Shown here one piece after another: positions 1 through 8,286 of a stretch of 64,000 nucleotides of DNA (position 1 is its first letter; the number at the start of each line of letters is the position of its first letter). The position numbers were made by a program, and so were the translations under genes. Source of the DNA: an uncultured Anaerolineae bacterium (GTDB lineage: Bacteria > Chloroflexota > Anaerolineae > JACIWP01); assembly GCA_938049385.1 (NCBI GenBank), contig CALIBQ010000003.1:21072-85071 (forward strand), written 5' to 3'. A model generated the notes under the pieces. It was given only the letters and a program-made list of their open reading frames with translations, was not told where the DNA came from and did not search any database.

Positions 1-1
1 G

Positions 2-385
2 ATCACCTTGCTCGGCCAGCGCCAGGACGTCCCGCTGTTGCTCGCCGGCGCGGACGTGGTAACATTGACCTCGTACTGGGAGGGCCTGCCGTACAGCCTG
101 CTGGAGGCCGGCGCCATGGCCCGGCCGGCCGTCGCCACAGCGGTCAACGGCGTGCCCGAGGTCATCCAGCATGGGGTAACCGGCCTGCTCGTGCCGGCCG
201 GCGAGCCGGCGGCGGTGGCACAGGCCGTGCTGACACTGCTGAACGACCCTGCGCGCGCCGGCGCTATGGGCCTGGCCGCCCAGCGGAGGGTGCGCGGACA
301 CTTCGACGTCCGCCGCACTGCCGAAGGGGTTATGGAGGTGTATCAGCAGGTCATTCGGCACCGGGGGAAGACCGCCGGACGCTGA
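2..385 (+). CDS. Glycosyltransferase, GT4-like, C-terminal part (5' end outside window)
   Basis: The reading frame is open from the window edge, so only the last 127 or so residues are present. They form the second Rossmann half of a GT-B glycosyltransferase. The run YWEGLPYSLLEAGAMARPAVA carries the Glu-x7-Glu pattern that binds the nucleotide-sugar in GT4 enzymes, followed by the usual GVPEVI and NGVTGLLVP-like stretch (here QHGVTGLLVPAG). It probably adds a sugar to a lipid-linked glycan at the cytoplasmic face. It is followed by a terminator and then by further polysaccharide-type genes on the same strand, so it belongs to an exopolysaccharide locus that starts outside the window. The family is clear; the sugar and acceptor are not. 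Confidence 0.85.
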   Translation: MTLLGQRQDVPLLLAGADVVTLTSYWEGLPYSLLEAGAMARPAVATAVNGVPEVIQHGVTGLLVPAGEPAAVAQAVLTLLNDPARAGAMGLAAQRRVRGHFDVRRTAEGVMEVYQQVIRHRGKTAGR

Positions 386-404
386 AGCGCATGGTTCATG
401 AAGC

Positions 405-425
405 AAAGCCCGCTAGGGCTTTTTT
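405..425 (+). terminator. Factor-independent terminator after the glycosyltransferase gene
   Basis: A 7-bp stem (AAAGCCC / GGGCTTT) with a GCTA loop runs into a T-rich tract, 20 nt after the stop codon at 385. It separates the glycosyltransferase from the next gene at 509. Confidence 0.75.
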
Positions 426-508
426 GCTCCATTCCAGCACTCCCCTCCCTGCGGGCGGAAAATGGGCAGAGGGATGGGGTACTGTTGCTCGGGTGAGGTC
501 CTGGACAT

Positions 509-1675
509 ATGTCGTTCACGGTAACGGGTAACCCGGATGTGGAACAGCTCATCGCCGGCCATATGCGCTATATTCGTCAGGCGGTGCTGGAAGCGGCCGG
601 CGGTATGGTGCGCTGTATCGCCCTGACAGGTGGGTTCGGCCGCGGCGAAGGGGGCGCCGCGCCCGACGAGCACGGCCGGCTCCGTCCCGTCAACGATTAC
701 GACATCCTGGTGGTGTGCCGGCAGGACGGCTGGCTCGCGTGGTGGCGCCTGCGCCGCCGGCTGAAGGCCCTGGAGCCGGCGCTGAGCCGGCACTGCGGCC
801 TGCGCGTGGACCTGGCCTGCAAGACCCCCGGCATGCTGGCAAGCGCTCCTCTGACCGTTGAATCCTACGAGACCGCTCTCGGCCATCAGGTACTATGGGG
901 CGATGGCTCGGTCATCGAGGTGATGCCCTGGCGCGATGCCGGCCTGCTCCCACCCTGGGAGGCCGCCCGCTACCTCTTCAACCGCGGCGCCGCCCTGCTC
1001 TGGTCACAGCGCATGCTGGAAGATGAGCCGTTCACAGAACCCATCCGCCGCTTCGTCCACATTGCTGTCCAGAAGGCGCGGCTGAGCTGGGGCGATGCGG
1101 CCCTCATCCTGCATCGGCGCTACGACGCCGTGTACCGCCGGCGGCCGGCCCTGCTGGAGGCATGTCCTCTGCCGGCGGAGCTGGGGTTCATTCGGCCGGC
1201 CTACGCTGAAGCAGTGCAGGATAAGCTCATGCCGGCCTTCCCGCTTTATGACAGGTCCCAGCTCCAGCACCTGCTGGATGAAACGATCAACCATCACGAG
1301 GCCGTCTGGCGCTGGGTGGAGACGGAACGCGGGACCGCACAGGGTCACGGACAGACCTTCTGGCCTTCATTTTTCGCCTGTGCCGCGCCGCTTCTGCGCG
1401 ATCCATCCATCCGCCTCAGCCTTTCGGCCCGCCTGTATCATCTGATCGTGACGGCAGCCCGCCTCCGCCCCCTGACGCTGGAATTATGGGGCGAACATCC
1501 GGCGGAACACCTGGTGCGCGTCCTGCCGCTCCTGCTCTTTCTGCCGGCGGACGAGGTCCCTTGGCCGGCGGTGGCGCGCCGGCTGGGATGTTTGGGCCGG
1601 GACTGGGAGCGGTCGCCGCGCCAGATATTGGGCCGCCGGTTCATCCGCGCCTGGCACCCCGGCCCGCCGTACTGA
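509..1675 (+). CDS. Nucleotidyltransferase-fold protein
   Basis: A 388-residue protein. Near residue 37 it has ALTGGFGRGEGG, and near residue 62 NDYDILVV. Together these match the pol-beta superfamily signature GG[FG]GRGE...DxD, where the two Asp bind a metal. The remainder is helical and matches no domain I know. The start at 509 has GTGAGGT about 9 nt upstream. It ends 8 nt before the next gene, so the two are probably co-transcribed. Similar proteins sit beside polysaccharide genes, but the substrate cannot be told from sequence; nucleotidyl or phosphoryl transfer is inferred from the motif only. Confidence 0.7.
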   Translation: MSFTVTGNPDVEQLIAGHMRYIRQAVLEAAGGMVRCIALTGGFGRGEGGAAPDEHGRLRPVNDYDILVVCRQDGWLAWWRLRRRLKALEPALSRHCGLRVDLACKTPGMLASAPLTVESYETALGHQVLWGDGSVIEVMPWRDAGLLPPWEAARYLFNRGAALLWSQRMLEDEPFTEPIRRFVHIAVQKARLSWGDAALILHRRYDAVYRRRPALLEACPLPAELGFIRPAYAEAVQDKLMPAFPLYDRSQLQHLLDETINHHEAVWRWVETERGTAQGHGQTFWPSFFACAAPLLRDPSIRLSLSARLYHLIVTAARLRPLTLELWGEHPAEHLVRVLPLLLFLPADEVPWPAVARRLGCLGRDWERSPRQILGRRFIRAWHPGPPY

Positions 1676-1683
1676 GGAAGCCT

Positions 1684-2859
1684 ATGCAGGCTAATATCAC
1701 TATTGCGATCCTGATTGATGCATTGAGCTGGCCAGCGGTAGAAGCGAGCGGCTTCCTGCGGGATTTCTGCCCTTTCCGCAAGCCGGTGCGCACCATCCTG
1801 GGCTACAGCTCCGCCGCCGTCCCGTCCATCCTGACCGGTCAGCTCCCGCAGGTGCATGGACGCTGGTCGTACCTGTACTATGATCCGGTGCATTCCCCCT
1901 TTGCCTGGACGCGCTGGCTGAATCTCGCCGGCCCGCTCCTGCACAACCGGCTGGCCGACAACCCGCTCCTGAAACGCCTGATCGCGCGCTGGACGGCGCG
2001 CCGGCACGGATTCGACGGCTACTTCCCGGTCTATGACTTCCCCCTGCGCTACTTGCATTTGATGGACCACTGCTCCAAGCGCTGGGACTTTCGGCCGGGT
2101 GCCTTCGACTGCCCTTCGCTGATTGACGTGCTCGCAAAGCACGGCGTGCCGGCCCTTTTCCTCACGTATCCTCTCCCTGAGGAAGAGATATTCCAGCAGT
2201 GCGCCGCCGCCTTCCGCCCCGATGGGCCGCGCCTGACCTTCCTGTACCTGGCCGCGGTGGACGCCCTGGGACATGCCGGCGGCCCTGTCTCGCCGGCTGT
2301 CCTGGAGCGCCTGCACTGGTACGAGCGCCGCATCGAGGAGTTGCTTCGCGCCGTCGAAACAGCGGGCGTAGCTGTCAAACTGTTTGTATTCTCCGACCAC
2401 GGCATGGTCCCCGTGCGCGGCACAGTGGACATTCGCCGGCAGGTCGCATCCTTGGGCCTGCGCTTCGGCAGGGATTATATCGCGGTCTACGATTCCACCA
2501 TGGCGCGCTTTTGGTATCTTGACCCGCACTGCCGGCCGCGCATCCGGGAGGTCCTGGCCGCCTGCCATCAAGGCCGGCTCTTGACGGATGCAGAAAAGGA
2601 GCGTTACGGCATCGCCTTCGCCGGCGACCGCTACGGCCAGGACATTTTCCTCCTGCAGACCGGCCTGGTCATCCATCCCTCGCACATGTCCCGCCGCGTC
2701 CTGCACGCCATGCACGGCTACGATCCGGATGACCGCATCAATGACGGCGTTTTCCTCGCCTCGGAGCCGCCGGATGCACCCCCGGAAACCATCACCGACC
2801 TGTTCTCCCTGATCCTACGTGCGGTAGGAATGTCTTCGCCGGCGGAGGTGGGGGGATGA
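1684..2859 (+). CDS. Alkaline-phosphatase-superfamily phosphodiesterase
   Basis: 391 residues from the ATG at 1684, which has GAGGAAG 5 nt upstream; an in-frame start further upstream lies inside the preceding gene and has no good ribosome site. Features of the type I phosphodiesterase/nucleotide pyrophosphatase fold are visible. ILIDALSW at the start carries the first metal Asp, GYSSAAVPSILTG contains the likely nucleophile Ser, YLAAVDALGH the next metal ligands and FSDHGM the Asp-His pair. It probably hydrolyses or transfers a phosphoester group, perhaps phosphoglycerol or phosphoethanolamine decoration of a glycan. It overlaps the flippase gene by 4 nt, implying translational coupling. No signal peptide is evident. 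Confidence 0.75.
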   Translation: MQANITIAILIDALSWPAVEASGFLRDFCPFRKPVRTILGYSSAAVPSILTGQLPQVHGRWSYLYYDPVHSPFAWTRWLNLAGPLLHNRLADNPLLKRLIARWTARRHGFDGYFPVYDFPLRYLHLMDHCSKRWDFRPGAFDCPSLIDVLAKHGVPALFLTYPLPEEEIFQQCAAAFRPDGPRLTFLYLAAVDALGHAGGPVSPAVLERLHWYERRIEELLRAVETAGVAVKLFVFSDHGMVPVRGTVDIRRQVASLGLRFGRDYIAVYDSTMARFWYLDPHCRPRIREVLAACHQGRLLTDAEKERYGIAFAGDRYGQDIFLLQTGLVIHPSHMSRRVLHAMHGYDPDDRINDGVFLASEPPDAPPETITDLFSLILRAVGMSSPAEVGG

Positions 2860-4352
2860 GCGCACCCGCCCAGCCGCTGGCACGCCAGTTGAAAGAGCGC
2901 GCCCTCAAGGACACTGCCGCCGCGATAGGGGTGGCCGGCCTCAGCCGGCTTATCTTCCTCCTCCAACAGCTCCTCCTGGCCCGCCTGCTCCCCGAAGAGG
3001 CCTTCGGCCAGTATGCCTTCGCTATGATGGTCGTCGGCCTGCCGGCCCTGCTGGTCAACCTGCGCGGTGCCGAAGCCATCATTCAGAACAGCGATGACGA
3101 TCGGCGCTTCCATGACCTGGTAGACACCGCCTTCACGCTCCAGCTTGTACTCGCTTCCATTATGGCGCTCCTGCTGATCGCCGGCCGTGGGATTCTCGCC
3201 GCCCTGCTGGACAAGCCCTACTTGGCCCCCCTGCTGGCGGCCATATCGCTCCTGCTCTTCACCTCGACCGGTGGGCCATCCGCCAACACCGGGCCGCTGA
3301 TGCTGCCGGCCGCCCTGCTGGAGCGCCGGCTGGAGTTCGTGCCGGCGCGCCTCCCCGAGCTGGCCAACGTCAGCGTCAACCTGGCCGTCAGCCTGGCCCT
3401 GGCGCTCCTTGGACAGGGGGTTTGGAGCCTCGTATGGGGGTTTGCCACCGGCGCCTTCGCCCAGGCCCTCCTGCTCTGGATGCTGGCCCGCTTCCGACCG
3501 CGCCTGCGCATCTCGCGCTCCGTCCTGCGGCGCTATCTGGGCTTTAGCTGGCCCCTTTACCTCAGCTACATCCTCAGTTGGGGCTATTTGAACGCCGATT
3601 ATTTCTTCGTGGGACGCTGGAAAGGGGAAGGCCGGCTGGGCCTCTATTATATGGCGTTCACCATCTCTCAGCTTCCGCTCCAGGCGCGCTTCATCCTGAG
3701 CCGGGTTGCCCTGCCGACCTTTGCCCGGGCGCGGCAGGAGCCGACACTCTTACAGCGCGCCTACACCTTGACCACCCGCTACGCGCTGGCCGCCGCCGGC
3801 CTGGCCGCTGGGGTTGGCATCGGGCTGGCGGAGCCGACCGTGCGCCTCCTGCTGGGCGAACGTTGGTTGCCGGCAGTGCCGGCCCTGCAGATTCTCCTGC
3901 TCTCGACTTTCCTCCGCCTGGGCTTCGGCTTCAATGGAGAACTGCTCATCAGCCTGGGCCGTACGGATGCCTTTTTATGGGCCACCGCCGCCGCGCTGGG
4001 GACCCTGCTGGCCCTTGGGCCGGCGCTCTTGACCCTCTGGGACATCCCCGGCATGGCCTGGGCGGTGGCCGGCTCATCGCTTGCCAGCGCGGCGCTTTCG
4101 TGTATCATCATTGGCAGAGAGCTGAAGGTCACGTATACCAGCCTCGTCGCGCCGGCCCTGGCCTGCACACTGCTGACTGCGCCGGCCGGCCTGCTCCTCG
4201 CTCCTCACGTCCGCGGCTTCATCGGGCTGATCGGCGCCGGCGCCGGCCTTGTCATTCTGTACGGCGCTGTCTTTCTGGTGCTGTTTGAGCGGGGGGCGGC
4301 GCGCCGGCTGTGGGCATATCTGAGACGTAGCACAGGAACCCATCATGACTGA
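2856..4352 (+). CDS. Wzx-like lipopolysaccharide/oligosaccharide flippase (MATE/MVF fold)
   Basis: A 498-residue, very hydrophobic protein with about 12-14 predicted membrane segments. Its N-terminal part (LKDTAAAIGVAGLSRLIFLL and the following LLPEEAFGQYAFAMM) matches the polysaccharide transporter (PST) family that moves lipid-linked repeat units across the inner membrane. It begins inside the last codon of the preceding gene (ATGA overlap) and its end overlaps the radical SAM gene by 8 nt, so four genes from 509 to 5850 look like one transcription unit. Function as a flippase is a family inference; the glycan is unknown. Confidence 0.85.
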   Translation: MSAPAQPLARQLKERALKDTAAAIGVAGLSRLIFLLQQLLLARLLPEEAFGQYAFAMMVVGLPALLVNLRGAEAIIQNSDDDRRFHDLVDTAFTLQLVLASIMALLLIAGRGILAALLDKPYLAPLLAAISLLLFTSTGGPSANTGPLMLPAALLERRLEFVPARLPELANVSVNLAVSLALALLGQGVWSLVWGFATGAFAQALLLWMLARFRPRLRISRSVLRRYLGFSWPLYLSYILSWGYLNADYFFVGRWKGEGRLGLYYMAFTISQLPLQARFILSRVALPTFARARQEPTLLQRAYTLTTRYALAAAGLAAGVGIGLAEPTVRLLLGERWLPAVPALQILLLSTFLRLGFGFNGELLISLGRTDAFLWATAAALGTLLALGPALLTLWDIPGMAWAVAGSSLASAALSCIIIGRELKVTYTSLVAPALACTLLTAPAGLLLAPHVRGFIGLIGAGAGLVILYGAVFLVLFERGAARRLWAYLRRSTGTHHD

Positions 4353-5850
4353 TGAAAGACCGTTTCCGGAACATCTGCCGCAAATGCGGGTGCTGATGCT
4401 GAACCCACCCTTCCTGCCGCGCTTCTCGCGCGCCCAGCGCAGTCCGGCGGTCACCAAAAGCGGCACGCTGTACTATCCCATCTGGCTGGCCTATGCGACC
4501 GGGGTGCTCGAGGACGCCGGCCTGCAGGTGCGGCTCATTGACGCGCCGGCGGACGGCACTACCCTGGACCAACTGCGCGCACTGGTGGCGGAGTGGCGGC
4601 CCCACCTGCTGGTAACCGATACCAGCACTCCCAGCTTTGACAACGATATGCGGGTGGTGCAGGAGCTGAAGGCGGTCCAGCCGGCCATGTTCTGCGTCGC
4701 CGTCGGCCCCCACGTATCGGCACTGCCCGATGAGACGCTGGCACTTGCGCCGGCGCTCGATGCTGTCGCCCGGCACGAGTACGAATACACCCTGCTCGAC
4801 CTGGCCAGGACGCTGACTGCTGGCGGGCCGCTGAATAGTGTGACCGGCCTGAGCTTCCGTCAGGACGGCGGCATCATCCACACCCCTGACCGCCCCTTCA
4901 TAGAAGACCTCGACGCCCTGCCTTTCGTCACCCGGGTATACAAGACGCACCTGAATCCCCTGCACTATTTCTACGCCATCACTCCCTATCCGCAGGTGGC
5001 CATCGTCACCGGCCGCGGCTGTCCGCACCGCTGTGTCTACTGCGTCTATCCCCAGACCTTCCAGGGCCGGCGCTACCGTTACCGCAGTCCGGCCAACGTC
5101 GTGGCAGAATTCGAATACATCGCCCGCGAGCTCCCCTACATCAAGCATGTCTTCATCGAGGATGACACGCTGACCGTCAACCGTGAGCGCTGTCGCGAGC
5201 TGGCCGAGCGCCTGCGCCAGGCACGCACCGGGCTGACCTTCACCGCCAATTCCCGCGCCGATGTGGACTTTGAGACGCTGAAAGCGCTGAAAGCCGCCGG
5301 CTGTCGCATGCTGTGCGTCGGGTTCGAGAGCGGGGATGATGAGGTCCTGCACCAGATTCGCAAGGGCATCACGACTGACCGAATGAGGCGCTTTATGCGC
5401 GACGCCCGTCGCGCCGGCATCCTGGTGCACGGCTGTTTCATGGCCGGCTGTCCGGGCGAGACCCGCGCCTCCCTGGAACGCACCCTGCAACTGGCGAAAG
5501 AGCTGAACCCTGACACCGCACAGTTTTTCCCACTGATGGTCTACCCTGGCACGGAGGCCTACGCCTGGGCGGAACGCAGTGGCTACCTGCGAACGCGCGA
5601 TTTCCGCCATTGGGTGACCGAAGAGGGCCTACACAACTGCGTGGTGGATCTGCCGGGCCTGCGCGCTGAGGAGCTGGTGGCCTGGTGCGGCGAAGCGCGG
5701 CGTCAGTTTTACCTGCGGCCGCGCTACATCTTTTCCAAACTGACCCAGATTACCAGTCATCCGGACGAATTCGTGCGGGTGGTGAAAGCGGCGCGCGCCT
5801 TCCTGCCGTTCCTGTTCCGCCGGCATATGCGCCGTGACGCCGGCGGTTGA
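4345..5850 (+). CDS. B12-binding radical SAM protein
   Basis: 501 residues. Residues 10-150 form a cobalamin-binding-like Rossmann domain. This is followed by the radical SAM motif RGCPHRCVYCVYP (CxxxCxxC near residue 228), whose three Cys hold a 4Fe-4S cluster that cleaves S-adenosylmethionine. The order B12 domain then radical SAM is the class B methylase or P-methylase/BchE-like arrangement. Downstream are the typical HVFIEDDTLTVNRERC and GFESGDDEVLHQIRKG blocks. The B12 domain lacks a clear DxHxxG, so cobalamin binding is uncertain. In this neighbourhood it may modify a sugar or lipid. The substrate is not identifiable. Confidence 0.85.
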   Translation: MTDERPFPEHLPQMRVLMLNPPFLPRFSRAQRSPAVTKSGTLYYPIWLAYATGVLEDAGLQVRLIDAPADGTTLDQLRALVAEWRPHLLVTDTSTPSFDNDMRVVQELKAVQPAMFCVAVGPHVSALPDETLALAPALDAVARHEYEYTLLDLARTLTAGGPLNSVTGLSFRQDGGIIHTPDRPFIEDLDALPFVTRVYKTHLNPLHYFYAITPYPQVAIVTGRGCPHRCVYCVYPQTFQGRRYRYRSPANVVAEFEYIARELPYIKHVFIEDDTLTVNRERCRELAERLRQARTGLTFTANSRADVDFETLKALKAAGCRMLCVGFESGDDEVLHQIRKGITTDRMRRFMRDARRAGILVHGCFMAGCPGETRASLERTLQLAKELNPDTAQFFPLMVYPGTEAYAWAERSGYLRTRDFRHWVTEEGLHNCVVDLPGLRAEELVAWCGEARRQFYLRPRYIFSKLTQITSHPDEFVRVVKAARAFLPFLFRRHMRRDAGG

Positions 5851-5878
5851 AAGGCCGGCGCCGCATACCCTCGACGAT

Positions 5879-5907
5879 TTGCCTTTCCCTGCCGGCGGGT
5901 GTATAAT
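5879..5907 (+). promoter_or_regulatory. Sigma70-type promoter of tatA
   Basis: TTGCCT, a 17-nt spacer and TATAAT lie about 60 nt before the tatA start codon, right after the end of the polysaccharide unit. Confidence 0.65.
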
Positions 5908-5965
5908 GCGGCCGACTGGTACGGCCAACTAGCTGTGAGATCACAAGTGCTGGAGGATATATCCC

Positions 5966-6190
5966 ATGCCACAACTGGGTGTGCCTGAACTGATCATCAT
6001 CCTGGTGATCGTGCTGATCCTATTCGGTGCCGGCAAGCTGGCGGAGGTCGGCGGCGCGCTGGGGCGCGGCATCCGCGAGTTCCGCAAGGCCAGCCGCGAG
6101 GCCGAGGACGCGGCCAAGGAATCTGGAGAAGAAACCAAGACCACGAAGGCGGAAGCGTCGAAAGAGGCCGAGGCTTCCGAGGAGAAGTAA
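5966..6190 (+). CDS. tatA: Sec-independent protein translocase subunit TatA/TatE
   Basis: 74 residues. It has the family layout: a short N-terminal hydrophobic helix ([19 protein letters not shown]), the FG hinge, an amphipathic helix ([15 protein letters not shown]) and an acidic, lysine-rich tail. TatA oligomers form the pore through which folded, twin-arginine-signal proteins cross the cytoplasmic membrane. The start has GGAGG 9 nt upstream. tatB and tatC are not adjacent, which is common outside the proteobacteria. A long perfect hairpin follows. The tail has AAG-rich codons typical of this region rather than of transfer. Confidence 0.92.
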   Translation: MPQLGVPELIIILVIVLILFGAGKLAEVGGALGRGIREFRKASREAEDAAKESGEETKTTKAEASKEAEASEEK

Positions 6191-6225
6191 TCCCGCCGGC
6201 GTCCCCCAACGCCATCAAACAACAT

Positions 6226-6262
6226 CGCCCCGTGTATCATCGCCAGGATGATACACGGGGCG
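6226..6262. terminator. Long perfect hairpin between convergent genes
   Basis: A 16-bp perfect inverted repeat (CGCCCCGTGTATCATC and its complement) with a 5-nt loop lies between tatA and the convergent disulfide oxidoreductase gene. It has no strong T-run but is placed to end both transcripts. Confidence 0.65.
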
Positions 6263-6286
6263 TGCATTGCCATCAGCAAGCCGGCT

Positions 6287-6943
6287 TCAGCTCTTGGCCG
6301 GCCGCACCGCCTCCAGAATCTTCTCCAACAGCATGCCCTCCGGTGCCGCACCCTCGATGTGCACCTTCTCGTTAATGACCGTGCGCGGCACGCCCTGGAC
6401 ATGATATTTTTGCCCCAGGTGCGGGAACTCGATCACCTCAATGCCATCGGCACGCACCTTGTCGCTCTCGATGGCCATGCGGTGCGCCAAATGCACCGCG
6501 CTGGGGCAGTATGGACAGGTCGGCGTGACGAAGACTTGCAGGTGCACCGGGGTCTCCAGCTTTGCCAGCGCCTCCTTCGTCTTCTGCGAAAGGCCCGATT
6601 CTCCCTTGGAGACCGCAATCATGGTCTCAATAAGGCCGGTAAATTCATACCCTGATGGGATCCCGTAGAAGCGGATGCCGTAATCCTTCGCCCCAATAAT
6701 GGCAATGGCCGGAATCTTATCAATGCCGTAGGCTTCCGCCTTGTCCTTGTCGGTGACGAAGTTATAGACCTCCACATGCACGCGCGGGGAGATCTCCCCC
6801 AGCTCCTCCACCAACTGCCGGGTCTCGCGGCAGAACTGACATTCGAACTCCTGGGTGAACATGACCAGCGTCACGTCATTGACGAACTCCTGGTCGAACA
6901 TCTTGCGGATCGTCTCGCGATCTTCCTTGCCAATCAGTGCCAT
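6287..6943 (-). CDS. Protein disulfide oxidoreductase (tandem thioredoxin fold, glutaredoxin-like)
   Basis: 218 residues from the ATG at 6943, which has GAGGAGG 9 nt upstream; a longer form would begin between two operator-like palindromes and is unlikely. The protein is two thioredoxin folds in tandem, each with its own redox pair: CQFC at residues 35-38 and CPYC at 143-146. This is the arrangement of the PDO family of thermophilic bacteria and archaea, which exchanges disulfides in cytoplasmic proteins and can accept electrons from thioredoxin reductase. No reductase gene is adjacent. Its promoter carries CsoR-family-like palindromes, hinting at control by copper or sulfane sulfur. Confidence 0.88.
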   Translation of the reverse strand: MALIGKEDRETIRKMFDQEFVNDVTLVMFTQEFECQFCRETRQLVEELGEISPRVHVEVYNFVTDKDKAEAYGIDKIPAIAIIGAKDYGIRFYGIPSGYEFTGLIETMIAVSKGESGLSQKTKEALAKLETPVHLQVFVTPTCPYCPSAVHLAHRMAIESDKVRADGIEVIEFPHLGQKYHVQGVPRTVINEKVHIEGAAPEGMLLEKILEAVRPAKS

Positions 6944-6972
6944 GGGAACGCCCTCCTCTGTTCGTTTCATGC

Positions 6973-7022
6973 ATACCCCGTATGGGTATCTCCAATATAC
7001 CATACCCCTAGGGGGTTGTCAA
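6973..7022 (-). promoter_or_regulatory. Promoter with two CsoR/CstR-type palindromes
   Basis: On the minus strand, TTGACA (7017-7022) and TATATT (6994-6999) are 17 nt apart, a near-consensus promoter. The spacer contains the palindrome CCCCTAGGGG (7005-7014). Downstream of the -10 box lies a second one, ATACCC-CGTAT-GGGTAT (6973-6989). This ATACCCC/GGGGTAT pattern resembles known operators of the CsoR/CstR repressor family. Confidence 0.6.
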
Positions 7023-7035
7023 ATCCGGGAAAGCG

Positions 7036-8049
7036 TCATCCCACCAGGCGGGCGAATTCGTCGCGAGGGAAGCGTGGAAGGGGGCGGTCGCTGCCGGCAT
7101 CGTTCAACCACACCCCCGCGTCCGCCGGCAGTACCTCCCCAATACAGCGCGCTGGAATGCCGGCTTCTTCCAGTACTTGCACCGCCCGCTCCGCCTCCTG
7201 CGCCGGCACCGCCGCCAGCAGTGCGCCCGAGGCGATCAGGCCCAATGGGTCCAGCCGGAAACGTTCGCAGAGCGCCCGCGTCTCCGGCAGGACGGGAATC
7301 TGCTCCCGATGCACCCGCAGGCCGACGCCGGCGGCCGCCGCCAGCTCCCAAAGCGCCGTCGCCAGCCCGCCTTCCGTCGGGTCATGCATGGCATGTACAT
7401 CCACATGCTGGCGCAGAAGACGCGCCTCGCGCACGACGCTGATGCCGGGCTCGTGGAGCATTCCTCGACAGCGCGCCAGGAAATCGGCAGGGAACTCGCC
7501 GGCCAGCTCAGCCCCCTTCTCACGGGCGATGAGCGCCGTGCCCTCGATGGCGATGCCCTTGGTCAGGATGAGCGCATCGCCCGGCCGGGCGCCGGCGGAG
7601 TGCACCAGCTTGGCCGGCTCCACCTCTCCCAGCATCAGCCCCACCAAAATGGGACGGTCCAGGTCGTAGGTGATCTCGGTGTGCCCGCCGCACAGGGTGA
7701 TGTCCAGCGCCCGGCAGGCCTTCGCCAACTGGGCAAAGATGGATTCCGCCATTTCCGCGTCAGCACTGCCGGCCGGCAAAAGCGCCGTCACCAAGAGCCA
7801 GCGTGGCACCCCGCCGCTACAGGCAATATCGTTGGCATTCACGTTGACCGCGTACCAGCCGATCTCGTCCGTGGCAAAAGTGATAGGGTCAGTCTTGGCC
7901 ACCAGATAGCGCTCGCCGAAATCAATGACCGCGGCGTCCTCTCCCACCCCTGGCCCAACGATGACGCGATCGTCAGGACGCGTATATTTCGCCAGCAGAG
8001 CCTGGAGCAGGTCCGCCGGCAGTTTGCCCACTGGCAAAGGCTTCGACAT
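7036..8049 (-). CDS. AIR synthase-related protein (HypE/ThiL-like ATP-dependent kinase fold)
   Basis: 337 residues. The N-terminal half has GPGVGEDAAVIDFG and KTDPITFATDEIGWYAVN, the glycine-rich ATP-binding and metal-binding segments of the PurM/HypE/ThiL superfamily. NANDIACSGGVPRW and CGGHTEIT follow. The C-terminal half has MHDPTEGGLATALWE, the second superfamily block. The C-terminus ends RLVG, not the PRIC-type Cys motif of true HypE, so hydrogenase maturation is not supported; no hydrogenase genes are near. It also lacks the N-terminal Cys/Sec loop of SelD. The start has GGGAGGAAG 5 nt upstream. It has its own promoter and a 230-nt structured leader, so it is probably regulated at the RNA level. 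Confidence 0.8.
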   Translation of the reverse strand: MSKPLPVGKLPADLLQALLAKYTRPDDRVIVGPGVGEDAAVIDFGERYLVAKTDPITFATDEIGWYAVNVNANDIACSGGVPRWLLVTALLPAGSADAEMAESIFAQLAKACRALDITLCGGHTEITYDLDRPILVGLMLGEVEPAKLVHSAGARPGDALILTKGIAIEGTALIAREKGAELAGEFPADFLARCRGMLHEPGISVVREARLLRQHVDVHAMHDPTEGGLATALWELAAAAGVGLRVHREQIPVLPETRALCERFRLDPLGLIASGALLAAVPAQEAERAVQVLEEAGIPARCIGEVLPADAGVWLNDAGSDRPLPRFPRDEFARLVG

Positions 8050-8082
8050 GATCTTCCTCCCGATGCGTTCCCTCTGAACAAG

Positions 8083-8280
8083 GTAAAAGGCCTCTCTCGA
8101 AGCCGAGCGAGGCCTTTTACGTCTCTCTGCGCCGCAGCGTCTCTTCTACCGGACTTCAGCAGGAGGTGACGCTACGGCGCAACGCATGTTACTATTACAC
8201 ATGTGTGGCATCACCTCCTTTTCCGTAGGATGGCGACGGAGGGGAAAAGGAGTGCGCCGTTGACACACCTTTTCACACCG
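8083..8280 (-). promoter_or_regulatory. Structured 5' leader with alternative hairpins (candidate riboswitch or attenuator)
   Basis: From a transcription start near 8280 the minus-strand RNA holds four paired elements. (A) 8243-8252 with 8215-8224, 10 bp. (B) 8211-8219 with 8161-8169, 9 bp. (C) 8168-8180 with 8129-8141, 13 bp with one U-G. (D) a 12-bp stem between about 8082 and 8121 (AAAAGGCCTC / GAGGCCTTTT core), like a terminator just before the gene. A and B share 8215-8219 and cannot form together; B and C share two bases. Element C pairs only on the minus strand (a C-A clash on the plus strand), which supports RNA function. No known riboswitch class is recognised. Confidence 0.55.
8146..8211 (-). 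CDS. Possible 21-residue leader peptide in the AIR synthase leader
   Basis: A start codon at 8211 directly follows AAAAGGAGGTG, a near-perfect match to the 16S rRNA tail but only 2 nt from the ATG. The frame has 21 codons (MPHMCNSNMRCAVASPPAEVR). The ribosome site can be paired by either of two other leader segments (8243-8252 or 8161-8169), and the stop codon falls in the loop of stem C. Whether it is translated is unknown; it may act only through the ribosome-binding sequence. Confidence 0.35.
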   Translation of the reverse strand: MPHMCNSNMRCAVASPPAEVR

Positions 8281-8286
8281 AACCCC

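Noticed and set aside
4252..5610. A 452-codon minus-strand frame over the radical SAM gene
   Set aside because: The plus-strand frame has the CxxxCxxC motif and the correct start; the antisense frame has nothing recognisable.
7036..8049. Selenophosphate synthetase (SelD) for the AIR synthase-like gene
   Set aside because: Tempting because of the selenoprotein, but the N-terminal Cys/Sec-Gly loop and Lys of SelD are missing; the sequence is closer to HypE/ThiL-like proteins.
8121..8220. A tRNA-Sec-like gene near the paired segments (GGACTTCAGC looked like an anticodon arm)
   Set aside because: No acceptor stem, T arm or consistent anticodon stem can be drawn; the pairings fit a leader RNA instead.
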